Below are positions 52,408 to 63,507 of a DNA stretch of 64,000 nt, one piece after another. The stretch comes from Stromatinia cepivora (lineage: Eukaryota; Ascomycota; Leotiomycetes; Helotiales; Sclerotiniaceae), in contig RCTD01000006.1 of the NCBI GenBank assembly GCA_014898415.1, positions 496,001 through 560,000 of the forward strand, given 5' to 3'. The notes under the pieces are model-generated. The model was not told the DNA's origin and did not search any database. It saw only the letters and a list, made by a program, of their open reading frames with translations. Position 1 is the stretch's first letter, and every line of letters begins with the position of its first letter. The translations under genes and the position numbers were made by a program.

Positions 52408-52557
52408 TGTCACGAGATACACGTGATCGCGTACGATCGGGTTAGTACAATACTAAGCTCCGAGCCGATCATATATATAGCTTCGTAGTACACTCTCTTT
52501 AACTTTATAGCTTTTAATTCTAAAGTTGATCTTTAAATGCTCATTGAATTCATTATA
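52408..52557 (+). repeat. 5' LTR of copy 1
   Basis: 150-bp LTR starting TGTCACGAGATAC; contains ATATATATAGCTTCGTAG, a shared landmark of all four LTRs. Confidence 0.9.
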
Positions 52558-52770
52558 TTATTAAAAGCTTTTTCAGATAAAAAATGGAATAATATATATA
52601 CATACTTATATACACTCCGTTTACTCCTATCTAAACACACACTCATACTCACTCATTTGCACATAGATCTTCTTGATATTATTCGAAAATGTTATCTTTT
52701 TTCTTACCCTTAATTTCTAAGCTATAGATTACAATTCGATAAACCTTACGATTACAAAACTTCATAATAA

Positions 52771-53590
52771 AATGATTCGTTAGTAGAATGAAATCTCGTT
52801 TCTACATTCTCTGATTTTCGAACACACTCCGGCTGCTCATACTCCTTCTCGTTCGAAACCCTCTCTCCCTGATCCTGAAAAGTTCAATAATAGTTCTTAA
52901 AAGTTCGATACCTGATTTCCTTCGATTCAAATGAAATTACAAATAGACAACATTACAATCAACGATTTTATAATTCAATTTTATTATATTTATCTCAATC
53001 TCGAATCTTATATACAAACTATAATATTATCTCAGCTTTCTTCTTTTGATCAAAATGTTCCTTTAAATCATACAACAATCCTGGATCAATTTATACACAT
53101 TTATAATAATCCGAATAAAGTTCAAGAAGTCGAAAATAAACTATTCATTCTCAAACAAAAAACCGATTCTTTATATATTTATATTATAAAATTCGAAAGA
53201 ACCCTTTACAAAGCTAAAAATCAGAATTAATCTGATTCGAATAAAATCTCAATCTTTTGCAATGGACTCAATATTACTTTTAGAAATCGTCTTTCTCAAT
53301 AGCTTTCTCTTTTTCGTTTTTATTTCGACTTTGTTCAAATTATACAATAATTAATTATTTATACAATAAATGGATTCTCTATATCATCCCACTCTAATGA
53401 ATCTAGAGCCCTATATATATTACAAAATCCATCCTACTCTCAGAACTACAATTCAATGAATATTAACAACCTTAATATCATTGGTACCCTTAGTTCCTTT
53501 GATATCCAATCGAACAAGTTCAATTGTACCTTGATTCTATCTTGTGTACAAGTATCCAAGTTTTCCCCTTCTAAAAGAACTTTTTTGTAT
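52771..53590 (+). pseudogene. Gag-like remnant of copy 1
   Basis: In the frame of 52931-53230 the sequence reads PDPEKFNNSS, then KFDT, MKLQIDNITINDFI, FYYIYLNLESYI, ILDQFIHIYNNPNKVQE, LFILKQKTDSLYIY and IIKFERTLYKAKNQN. This is the pattern of fungal LTR-element Gag (the RLYDNPNK and LKQGTDSLP-type block). Several stops, mostly where a Trp or Gln codon is expected, interrupt it before, inside and after this stretch. No zinc knuckle is visible downstream. Confidence 0.75.
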
Positions 53591-53933
53591 AAACAAAATA
53601 AATATATATAATATAGAAGTAACTTTTATTAAATACAAATCTGTTTACTAAATCTACATTAAGAAATCCGAGATCAATAAAAGCCTGTTCCAATTATTAC
53701 ATTAATTACTAAACCCAAAAACAACGATGATAAGGATCTAGAAAAAAATAATCAATAACTGATATTTTGAAGATCGTTTGGAAAAGGTATATAATATAAT
53801 GAATATATATTTGTTAATTATGATACAATCTATACATCAGAAATTTTTATCAAAAGAAGATTAATAATTATTTTATACTTAAGTTATTCGTTTAAAATAA
53901 ATTCGAAGCGAATTTTTTAGAAGGGGGGGATAG

Positions 53934-54083
53934 TGTTATAAAATATATATAATCGTATATGATCAGATTAATACAATATTAAGTTCCGAGTCGATTATAT
54001 ATATAACTTCGTAGTATACTCTCTTTAGCTCTGTAGCTTTTAATTCTAAAATTGATCTCTAAACGCTCGTTGGGTTCGTCACA
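53934..54083 (+). repeat. 3' LTR of copy 1
   Basis: 150 bp, ends GTTCGTCACA; differs from the 5' LTR by transitions in both directions of degeneracy, so each LTR was mutated separately. Confidence 0.9.
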
Positions 54084-54088
54084 CATTG

Positions 54089-54730
54089 GGCGGATACATG
54101 TCGGAAATTTATCTGAAATTTTCTATATGCATATCCGCACAAAACCGACACATTAGATTTTATCGGAAAATCCAAAAATCTATAATCTTTGAATCATTCA
54201 ATTGAACCCTAATACAATATTTAAACCTTAAAAATTGTATATATTCTGAAACTTTTTAATATATTTTTTAAAATAATAACATTTTTTAATATTAAATATT
54301 ATAAAATATTATAAAATTCAAAATATTAAAAGATTTTGATATTTCTCAAAAATTTAAAATATAGTTTATATATTGATAATATTTTCAATTAGATTGAATA
54401 GATTTTTATTATCAAAATCTTCGAAATTTTAATTCAAAATTTGAAATTAAACTTTTTGAAATTTATATAAACTTCTAGATTACTATCTCTTTAATAGGAT
54501 TATAGTTTTTTTAATAATTAAAAAGATTAAAAAGAATTTTAAATTGATTATAAGGATTTATTTAAAATATTCGGATCTTTGGATTTTCCGATAAACCCGA
54601 TGTGTCGGTTTTGTCCGTTAAATCGCGCGCTATTACTTTAAAGTTTCTTGGTGAATTTCTACCGTTTACATCCGCCCGCATCCCGTTATTTCCGTTGTAT
54701 ACGAAACTTGTATGTAACATTGCATTGTCA
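54089..54730. other. AT-rich block between the element and RPE1
   Basis: No gene. 54180-54560 is extremely AT-rich. Flanking pieces CCGACACAT...GATTTTATCGGAAAATCC (about 54140-54170) and GGATTTTCCGATAAACCCGATGTGTCGG (about 54582-54609, quoted in part) form an inverted repeat, described in the findings. Confidence 0.5.
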
Positions 54731-55601
54731 TTACAACCTTCCTCTTCTGCCATCAACAGCCTCTCGAAGCTTGGCAATAACTTCAGATGGATCTTTGGCT
54801 CCGAAAACAGCACTGCCTGCAACAATTACGTTTGCTCCGGCATCTGCGGCTTGATCAATTGTTCCAGGACCCAATCCACCATCAACTTCAATATTGAGGT
54901 CTGGGTAACGTTTTCTAAGTTCGGCGACCTTTGGCAATTCAGATGCCATAAACTTTTGTCCTCCAAATCCAGGGTGAACCGTCATTACCAATACCATCTA
55001 TAATTATCAGCCTTTCGTTCTATTATCTTTGTGCCATGAATGCGCTCACATCTGGTCTTTCTTTCTCCTCAGTGTTTTCTAGGATATCCCATAGCACATC
55101 AACTTTCGTATCTGGTTTAATCGCTATTCCTGCCAACATTCCATTGTCATGAATATATCTTATTAATTCCTTTGGGTTTGTCTTCGATTCGCTCGTGGTT
55201 TCCGGACTTTCCGCCGTAGTACTCGAGATTGCAGCTTCGTAGTGAAAGCAGTACAGATCACATCCAGCCTTTTGAAATTCCTTTACCCATTTCTTTGGCT
55301 CAGCAATCATCATATGGCAATCAAATGTTCCCTTTCCATGTTTAGCTGTTGGTCGATCAACATGGCTTCTAATTTTCGTAACGACAGGAGCTCCGAAAGT
55401 AATGTTTGGCACAAAGTGTCCATCCATAATATCAACCTACAGGTCAATAACCACCGATTAGCATAACTTCATCATTACGGATTGGAAATGAAGTACATGA
55501 AGCCAATCTGCTCCTTGGCCGATTGTATCAGAGCATTCTTTCCCTAATTTTGCAAAATCTGCAGATAAAATGGATGGAGCAATAATAGCTGGAGGTGACA
55601 T
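54731..55601 (-). CDS. RPE1: Ribulose-phosphate 3-epimerase
   Basis: Interconverts ribulose-5-phosphate and xylulose-5-phosphate in the non-oxidative pentose phosphate pathway, in the cytosol. Exons 55601-55497, 55436-55050 and 54997-54731 give 252 residues. TIM-barrel signatures: [33 protein letters not shown] (metal His, Asp), [23 protein letters not shown] (second metal/phosphate region), [13 protein letters not shown] (catalytic Asp) and [12 protein letters not shown]. Around residues 103-122 there is a Ser/Thr/Glu-rich insertion ([15 protein letters not shown]) relative to the yeast enzyme, which I believe is common in filamentous fungi. Introns fall at LH|VDIMDG and RPD|MVLV. The gene ends about 650 bp from the RIP-affected LTR element, yet is intact. 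Confidence 0.95.
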
Positions 55602-56340
55602 TTTGGTAATGAGTCCTTGGCAGATGTGCTGACAATGAAGTGAGAATTTAGAAAAAAGTTCTTGCAGATGGGAATCTTAAAGTAGGTACGTCAGACAAGT
55701 TTCTTTGGTGGGGGTGTTTTCAGGTCTCGTACTCGTCTCCCCTCACTCACCGAGAGCTTCACTCAAATCTTAAAACCTCAGGCATTAAGGTTATCGATTT
55801 GGTTTGGTCTGATGTTGCGATAAAAAGAATCTTACGCTAAGATAAGAAATGCGGGGAAATCCAATCAAGCAACTTTGTCTCACGATTTAGCTTTCGGGAT
55901 TCCGATTACCGGTCAGAAACCATATAAAATACACCAAGAAAACTCAAATCTTGATTCAGTACGTCTAGATCTCTTACTAAAATCGTTGTGTATCTCATAT
56001 TTCTCATATTTCGGGGAATACAAATTGTCAATATAACCTCACGTTTGTGTTGACAAGCGTGTGATTAATCATATATATTTTATTGATCCATCAAACAAAG
56101 CAAATTTAACTTGAGCCTGTGGATAAATCGTGGATACTTAGATACTCGGTCATACGATGTGATCTCGGATGAGGGCATAAATTGCTCAATTTTCTCCTGA
56201 CTCAGGTCATTTTTGAAAGTCTTGAAGCATACGGAACCGTTGTCGGCTTCTCTATATTAGGAAGTCCTACTTGCAAACCCCCCCCATTCACTTATTTAAG
56301 GGCATCCGCCAGTGTTTGATATTTGTCCTATACATCCACC
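55602..56340. other. Divergent spacer between RPE1 and the 199-residue gene
   Basis: Contains both promoters; no gene recognised. Confidence 0.5.
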
Positions 56341-57252
56341 ATGATGACCGCCGCTCCAATGCTCCTATACTATCGATACCCAACCGACTTGGCTGTTCCT
56401 TACCAACGTTACAGTTCCGCTGCATATCCTTCCGTCAGTCTCTATGAGTAAGCGCTCACTTCAGTTCTCGTTCATTCTTTGTCCCACCGAAAGTACGATT
56501 TCTGCTGCTCAAGCATGATATCGTCATGAATTTGTACCTTTCCAAGTGATAGAATGAACCACAAGTCTTTTCCCCAATGCGAATACTGAAAATCTCTTCC
56601 TTGTTTTCTGTTCCCTATCTCCAGAAACTAACATATCCCCTATCACCAGCTCCGATAACGAGCCTCTTCTTCCCCGTTCTAATCGTCTTTCCGCCCTTTC
56701 AACCGCTCCCTATCCCTCACACACCTATTCCCAACATATGTATGCCGCCCCCTCCTTCCACAACACCCCTGTAAGCGAAGACTCCATCATTCCCGCCATC
56801 GTCATCGATGTAATCCCGGCCGAAAGACGTTACTCCTCTGGTTCAGATAGTAGCCAAAATGACACCATTCGACCAAGAAGCAAAACGGGATTAGTCTTCA
56901 GACTTGTGAAGAAGAAGAAAGACAAGGCGAAGAATGCTGGAGATGAAAAGGAAAAGAGGTTAACGAAGGTGGTCTATATGCCTAGGAGAGAGTATGTTAT
57001 CTCATGATTTTGCCGCAGCTACTGCTTTTGAATGATCTGTTCCAATCTTATATGTAGCCTGCCTCTTATGATGCAGAGCATACTAATAAACACCCCCATA
57101 GATATCTCAAACATTTCGCCCGAGGTCAAAGTGGCGAATACATAGGCACCGAACCTCATCGCCGCTGGACAGAAGAAGAGCTAGAACAAACATTTGGAAA
57201 GTTCAGACCGCCTGCTAAAAGAAATAGTGGAATGTTCTGGGGACGAGGTTAG
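56341..57252 (+). CDS. Uncharacterised 199-residue basic/disordered protein
   Basis: No family recognised. Exons 56341-56447, 56650-56991 and 57102-57252 give 199 residues. The acceptor at 56649 is chosen because it preserves the frame and lies 16 nt after a CTAAC branch point; the nearer CAG at 56624 breaks the frame. N-terminus MMTAAPMLLYYRYPTDLAVPY, Tyr-rich; then a Ser/Pro region; a strand-like segment SIIPAIVIDVIPAERRYSSG; a very basic stretch (LVKKKKDKAK); and a conserved-looking end YMPRREYLKHFARGQSGEYIG, HRRWTEEELEQTFGKF, GMFWGRG. The C-terminal 60 residues look like a folded motif. No signal peptide. Intact frame and good splice sites support a real gene; the role is unknown. Confidence 0.7.
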
Positions 57253-57630
57253 GATTGTCTCTACATAGTTTCTGCTTGGGTTCTCTTATGTGGTTAGGGA
57301 TAAGGTAGTATTGGTATTGGTATTAAAAGGGTATCGAGGAAGGGAGGGGCTTTGGGAAAAGGGACAATTGAAACGGCACAATTGAAACGGCACGATGGAT
57401 GGTTGGATACTGGCTCGGTCTTGGAGTACTATACCCTGGATTTGAATTTGAGATTTGAAAATGGATATTTCACTTTGGTAAGGGATACGGAGATTGACAA
57501 TGGGAAAATAAGGGCTGGGATTTAATTTGTGGAAGTTTAAATTTGTTATTGTTATTGAGTTTTTAACTTCGTTATTTAGCAAGCAAGCGTATCAATTGAT
57601 TCTTTTCTATAAGTATATGCGCGCATCTAT
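57253..57630. other. Convergent 3' spacer
   Basis: 3' flanks of the two convergent genes. Two adjacent copies of ACAATTGAAACGGCAC-like sequence (about 57363-57393) form a small direct repeat. No gene. Confidence 0.5.
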
Positions 57631-59455
57631 CTATACTTTTCCAAGAACCTTATCAAAAATCTCAATCAAGCGATTTACTTCCTCCACTAAATCCACATAC
57701 ATTAGCATTCATTCCTCCCCATCCCAAACCCCCAAAAGCACAACAAAAGAAAAGAGAAAACTCACAGCTATTATAATGCACAAAACTAACCCTCACCACT
57801 CCATCCGCTCCCAACCCCAGTACCTCTTCGCACAACCGATTACTATAAAACATACCCCAACGAATCCCCACTTCCCCACTACTCTCCTGATCCACCATTT
57901 CCACAACCTCCCGACTCCCTCTCCCTTGCACTGTAAAACTAATAGTAGAAACTCTCTCATTCGCATCCCAAGATCGCTCACCGAGGATTTTGACATCGGG
58001 ACGCGAAAGTAGATATTGCAGGAGAGTTTTCTGGAGCGCTTCTTCGTGGAGGCGGATGGATTCCCAGGATTGCGTGCCGATGTACTCGATGATTTGGGGG
58101 ATGGAACTTGTTAGTTCGTAGTTGGAGCCCTCGAGACTGAGTTTGTCGCCGAGGGTTGTGGACTGGGGTAAGGGGAGAAGGGTTAGTTGGTTTTTGCAGA
58201 GAGGGGTTTCTGGAGGGTGGGAGGAGATTGAGAAAGGTTGCTTCAATGAGTTGAAGTATGGGAGACGAAGTGGGGATTAGAGGCATGGGAAATCAGAAAG
58301 CTATGCTCACGGAATTGAAGTGGTGACCGAGAGATTTAAGGGTTTTGAGGGCCGAAGGGGAGGAATAGAGGAGGGAAATATGCGGGCCGTAGACTTTGTA
58401 CCAGCTGAAAGCGTAGAAATCGACGCCTAGGTCTTGGACATCGATGGGTCGATGAGGGGCGTAGGCTACGCCGTCGACGCAGACAAGTGCACCGGGAATA
58501 GTGTGGACGAGATCGGATACTAAGAGTGAGGTGAGTAGGTGGGACTTGAGATTTGAGGTGGGTTTAGAGGAGAAGTTGGATTGGGAAGTGGGGAAAATGG
58601 AAGATCAATGGGTCAAGATTGATTTGATCATTGTGGTTGCCATGCAATGAACCATGCAAAAGAACAATTTTTGCTTACTGGCGCGAATATCGTGGATGGT
58701 ACCAAGGATATTGGAGACGTGAGTGAGGGTTACAAGTGCGGTTTTGGACGAAAGTAGGGGACGACTAGAACACGAATGAATCAATTGGCTAGCCGGAAAA
58801 GACTGCGAGAAGAATACATGTGCTTGACAAGTATTTGCTAGGAAAGGGGCAGATACAAAGGGACAGTTAAACACACAGTGATTCAGGAGTGAGAATGGGG
58901 TTGTTAGACGAAGGCGGAGTCCACCATTTAATAGTAAACTTCTGGGATGTAGCGAGGTCAACCCAGGATGCAATGTTAGATTCATGATCAATGGATGATA
59001 TGATCAACTCAGAGTCTGGTGGAAAGTCGAAAGCCTGAGAAAGGTTTCGAAAACTCTGGGTTGTGCTTGAGCTGATGACTAGGGGGTAATGTCAGTGCAT
59101 GGGTTACTCGATGAAGAGAAGAAAATGAGATTTTTACCAATATTGGATGGGGATGTATTGACGTATTTTGCCGCTGCTTCATATCCTGTATCGTAACTTG
59201 TATTTGCTAGCTTGCCCACATTGTATGAACCGCCGAGTTGAACATTGGAATTGATCAGGTAATCATGGATCCTTTATATGTATGAGGTTATCTGTCTGTG
59301 TATCCCAGGATGAGATAATGTGGCAATGAAATATCAATATACCTGTCTATAACAGTCCCTAGTGTTTGACTACCGCCCGCATTGTCAAGATACACTTGTT
59401 TCTTGTCCAATGCGGGGAAGCATTTTCTTGTAGCTGTGATATCGAGGGAACTCAT
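57631..59455 (-). CDS. Class V aminotransferase, cysteine desulfurase-like (PLP enzyme)
   Basis: PLP fold-type I protein of the cysteine desulfurase-like branch; the physiological reaction is uncertain. Seven exons by my reading: 59455-59343, 59271-59138, 59078-58877, 58764-58679, 58519-58311, 58162-57766 and 57686-57631, all phases agreeing, giving 398 residues. Landmarks: VYLDNAGGSQ near the N-terminus, NVQLGGSYNVGKLAN, ISSSTTQSFRNL (phosphate cup), IDHESNIASWVDLA, LVTLTHVSNILGTIHDIRA, VCVDGVAYAPHRPIDVQDLGVD (PLP-ring Asp), FYAFSWYKVYGPHISLLY with the Schiff-base Lys, and DVKILGERSWDANERVSTISF. The C-terminus is HYNSLEEVNRLIEIF and then DKVLGKV. No targeting signal, so it is not the mitochondrial Nfs1. 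It lies between the two AT-rich blocks and appears intact. Confidence 0.9.
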
Positions 59456-61820
59456 CGTCGTCGTATTGTGCTTGGATATATGGCTTTGTAGAAGCAAAAA
59501 AGTGCAGGATTGAGTAGGAGTAATAGGAAGATTGTTGACTTGTCCTTACCCTATGGAAGCAAGATATCAGTATTTTACTGATAGCGCTAAAACGATGTAT
59601 TTCAAATCTCATTTACATAATGGCAAATCTCAACTCATATACTATTCCGAATTATCATTAGAATCATTTTAAGGTTTGTAGCGTTGAAATTTTTTCCAAT
59701 TTTTCAATATTAAACTTTTCGAATTCTTAGCATCGGAGCACGCACTCTAAAAAAGGGAAAGTCGAAAAGATAATATAGGCCCTATCTCTCCTTTTCAATC
59801 ATTTAGAGGTTTAAATTTTTTTATTAAAGATCTTTAGTCTTTTATCTTCTTTCAACTTTTAACTTTTTAATCTTTTCAAAACTATAAGTTATTTATGATT
59901 TTCATTAAATAATAAGTGAATTATTTCGATCTTATCAAAATGAATGAAAAGAATATAAATTTGAAAGTAAATTGAGTTTTTCGAGTTTTTTTATTCGTGT
60001 GACGCACAAGAGCCGTAGTAGAGCTGAATAAACAGGATCAATTATATTCTTTAGAATCTACAACTGAAGAATTATAACTTGTAAGGAGCGATTAGATATA
60101 TATATATAAATATTTATTTGTAGGTTGCAGGGTTGTGTATATATATTATTAAAATTATTATTTTATTATATTAAATTGTATAATTTGTAATATATATATA
60201 TGGATGATCAGTTTATAAATTGATATAGGAGATAAGAAGTATTATATAGTTAGTCTTTTATAATTCACAATTTATAATACTACCCCTCTCTTTAGAAAAA
60301 CTCGCCCTCAAGTATTTCATTCCTTTATTTCATTGCTATTTCATCGGAAACCAAATTTTGTGAAGATTTATGAGCTCTAAATTAATTAGATTGGTCATTT
60401 TGATTGATTTAATTAATTTACTGGAAATTAATCAAATTAACCAAATTAATCGATCAAATTGACCAAAATAACGAATGAATTGATCAAATCGACCAAATCG
60501 TTCATCAATTAATTAAATTAATATTAATTCGTATTCTCTTTGATTTGGAGAATTTTTGAAAGGAAAAAGTTTCAATAGAAAAGAGAAAAAGATTGAATTA
60601 TAGTATAATGATAATGAATAGTTAATATAATCAATTCCGAAATCGATCAAGTTAATCGACAAAATTGATCAAATCAATTAAATTGAATGAAATCGATAGG
60701 GGTAATATTACATTTTGTTTTTATCATATTCAAGCTTCTCTTTATATGATTTTTGAAATAATCATAAACATAAATTTTTTGAAATATATTGTCTTCGTAT
60801 TGTTTTGGTAATAGCAATTTGTCTGTTATATAAAATTCAGGTTATATATATATATAATCAAATTCCCTTGAATTTGTATAGGTTTTTGATCCTTTTATGA
60901 TTATATATATACGTATTATTATAAAATCATAATATCTAGTTTGCTAAATTGAAGAATACTTTTCTTTTCCTTGATTTTATAAATGAATCGTTATCTATAT
61001 AATTATAATTATTCTCTTTGTTTTTATAAAGCTTCATTCAATCAATTAATCGATTGAAAAGACTAGACAGCGTTAGATTAACCAAATAAAAATCGTACAA
61101 AAGATACAATGATGTTTTAAGATCGGAAGCAGGATACTAGGTAAAATCGATATCACTATTAAATTACAAGATTCTATATAATAAGGTTTTTCGTATTTTC
61201 TTTATTGTTAAAACCTTTTTCATTTTCTATTCCGAATCATCAGTTATATTAATAGGTAGAGATGGTTTGAATATCTGATCAGGAAGAGGATTGTTATATA
61301 TCTTGTATAATCGATCTAAAAAGAAAACAGAATAGATTTTTATTGTAATCAAAAGTTTGAGTTTGAAAGAGCTCTTAGATCGATCAATGATCTTAAATCT
61401 TCTTTGAATTGGGAAATTCAATTTTTTGGATAATCTTTAGATAGGATAATTTTTTATATTGAACTATATATAATCTTTGATATCGAAATCGATCTTATGT
61501 CGATAAGCATTTATAAATTTCGATATTTTGATTTGAATATATAATAGATCTTCTTTCATTTGCGCAAAAGCTAATCTATTATGTTCTGTGTATATACAAA
61601 CATCACGTATATTTATATCATCTATTGATTTACTAGCGTCTTCCTTTCATTCCTATGCATATTTCGATGTATACCTATATAGGGTTTCATAGAATATAAG
61701 CCCTCCTAAAGAATTGTATAGAAGAGTAAATTGTGTATAATCTATTATAGATAGGAATTCTGATTAATCGTCTTAATAATAATTAACAAATGATTTTAAT
61801 TATTATTAAAGATATTGATT
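59456..61820. other. AT-rich, gene-free block (RIP-like)
   Basis: After the aminotransferase promoter (to about 59640) composition becomes strongly AT-rich with TA/AAT runs and stops in every frame. 60370-60690 carries an irregular array of AATTAATC, GATCAAATT and ACCAAATTAA words on both strands. No coding sequence, LTR or transposase was recognised. Probably old, heavily mutated repeat sequence. Confidence 0.55.
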
Positions 61821-61825
61821 ATAAA

Positions 61826-61975
61826 TGTGACGAACCCAACAAGCGTTTAGAGATCAACCTTAGAATTAAAAGCTACAGAGCTAAAGAGAGAGTGCTACGA
61901 AGCTATATATATGATCGGCTCGAAGCTTAGTACTGTACTAGCCCGATCGGACGCGATCATATATATCTCGTAACA
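61826..61975 (-). repeat. 3' LTR of copy 2 (minus orientation)
   Basis: 150 bp; less mutated than the other LTRs, keeping many CpG-containing words such as GATCGGACGCGATC. Confidence 0.9.
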
Positions 61976-62339
61976 CTACCCCCCCCTTTTGAAGAATTCG
62001 CTTCGAATTCGTTTTAAACAAATGATTTAAGTACAAAAATAATTACTAATCTTCTTTTGATAAAAATACTTGATATACAGATTGTATTATAGTTAACGAA
62101 TATGTATTTATTATATTATATGTCTTTTTCAAGTGATCTTCAAAATATCGATTATTGATTATCTCTTCTAAATCCTCATTATCGTTGTTTTCGGATTCAA
62201 TAATCAATATAATAGCCGAAACAGGTTTTTATCGATCTCGGACTTCTTGATATAGATCTAATGGACAGATTTGTATTTAATAGGAAATACTTCTATATTG
62301 TATATATTTATTTTGTTTGCATAAAAGAGTTCTTTCAGA

Positions 62340-63130
62340 AGGAGAAAATTCGGATATTCGTATATAGAGTAGAATCAAGATACGATTGGGTTTGTCCGAT
62401 TGGGTATCAAAAGGGTTAAGGGCATCAATGATATTAAAGTTACTAATATTCATTGGATTGTAGTTTTGAGAGTGGGATGGATTCTGTGATATATATGGGG
62501 TTTTAGGTTTACTAAAGTAGAATGATGTAAGGAATCCATTTGCTATATGAATAGCTAATTATTGTATAATTTGAACAAAGTCGGGATAGGAGTAGAGAAA
62601 AGAAAGCTGTTGAGAAAGACGATTTCTAAAAGTAGTATTGAGTTTATTGCGAAAAGTTGAGATCTTATTCGAATCAGGTTAATTCTGATCTTTGGCTTTA
62701 TAAAGGGTCCTTTCGAATTTTGTAATATAGGTATATAGAAAATCGGTTCCTTATTTGAAAGTGAATAGTTTATTTTCGATTTCTTGAACTTTATTCGGAT
62801 TGTTGTAAATGTGTATGAGTTGATCTAGGATCGTTATATAATCTAAGGGAATGTTTTGATTAAAAAAAGAAAACTGAAGTAGTATTATAATTTATATATG
62901 AGATTCGAAATTGAGATAAATATAATAAAATTGAATTGTAGAATTGTCGATCGTAGTGTTATCTATTTGTAGTTTTATTTGAATCGAGAAAAACCAGGTA
63001 TCGAACTTTTGAGAGCTATTATTGAACTTTTCAGGATCAGAAAGAAAGGGTTTCGGATAAGAAGGAGTATAAATAATAGGAATGTATTTGAGAATCAGGG
63101 AGTATAGGAACAAGATTTCATTCTATTGAT
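62340..63130 (-). pseudogene. Gag-like remnant of copy 2
   Basis: On the minus strand from about 63113 the frame reads PFLSDPEKFNNSSQKFDTWF, IQIKLQIDNTTIDN and FYYIYLNFESHI, then a stop; further pieces resembling the copy 1 product (HIYNNPNK, FERTLYKAK counterparts) follow with more stops. It keeps the Trp in KFDTW that copy 1 has lost, so the two copies were mutated independently. Confidence 0.75.
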
Positions 63131-63352
63131 GAATCATTTTGTCGCGAAGTTTTGTAATTGTAAGATTTATCGAATTATAATTTATAGTTTAGAAATTAAA
63201 GGTAAGAAAAAAGATAATACTTTTGAATAGTATCAAAAAGATCTATATATAGATGAAAAAGTAGAAGCGATATGTCTAAACAAAAACAAGCGGAGTGTAT
63301 ATAAGTATATACAAATGTTATTCTATTTTTTATTTGAAAGAGCTTTTAATAA

Positions 63353-63502
63353 TGTAACAAATTTAATAAACATTTAGAAATCAATCTTAGAATTAAAAGT
63401 TATAGAGTTAAAGAGAGAGTACTACGAAGCTATATATATGATCGACTTGAAGCTTAGTACCGTACTAGCCCGATCGGACGCGATCATGTGTATCTCGTGA
63501 CA
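63353..63502 (-). repeat. 5' LTR of copy 2 (minus orientation)
   Basis: 150 bp ending CTCGTGACA on the plus strand, followed by the ATAAA target duplication. Confidence 0.9.
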
Positions 63503-63507
63503 ATAAA

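Larger units (their letters stand above)
52408..54083 (+). mobile_element. Gag-only non-autonomous LTR retrotransposon, copy 1 (1,676 bp), RIP-like
   Basis: Complete LTR-bounded insertion. Two 150-bp direct repeats (52408-52557 and 53934-54083) begin TGT; the right one ends in ACA and the left ends ATA after transition mutations. It is flanked by a perfect 5-bp target duplication CATTG (52403-52407 and 54084-54088). A polypurine tract AGAAGGGGGGGA lies just before the right LTR. The 1.38-kb interior holds only a Gag-like remnant; no protease, reverse transcriptase, RNase H or integrase motifs were found. LTR differences are all or nearly all C-T/G-A transitions, and the interior is very AT-rich, as after repeat-induced point mutation. 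Copy 2 at 61826-63502 has the same size and structure. Confidence 0.9.
61826..63502 (-). mobile_element. Gag-only non-autonomous LTR retrotransposon, copy 2 (1,677 bp)
   Basis: Same family as 52408-54083, inserted in the opposite orientation. 150-bp LTRs at 61826-61975 and 63353-63502 both begin TGT and end ACA on the plus strand, flanked by a perfect 5-bp target duplication ATAAA (61821-61825 and 63503-63507). The complementary polypurine tract (ACCCCCCCCTTTTG region) sits just inside the left LTR, at about 61977-61990, confirming minus orientation. Interior length and landmarks match copy 1, with no pol-type domain. LTRs differ by transitions only, as far as I can align them by eye. Confidence 0.9.
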
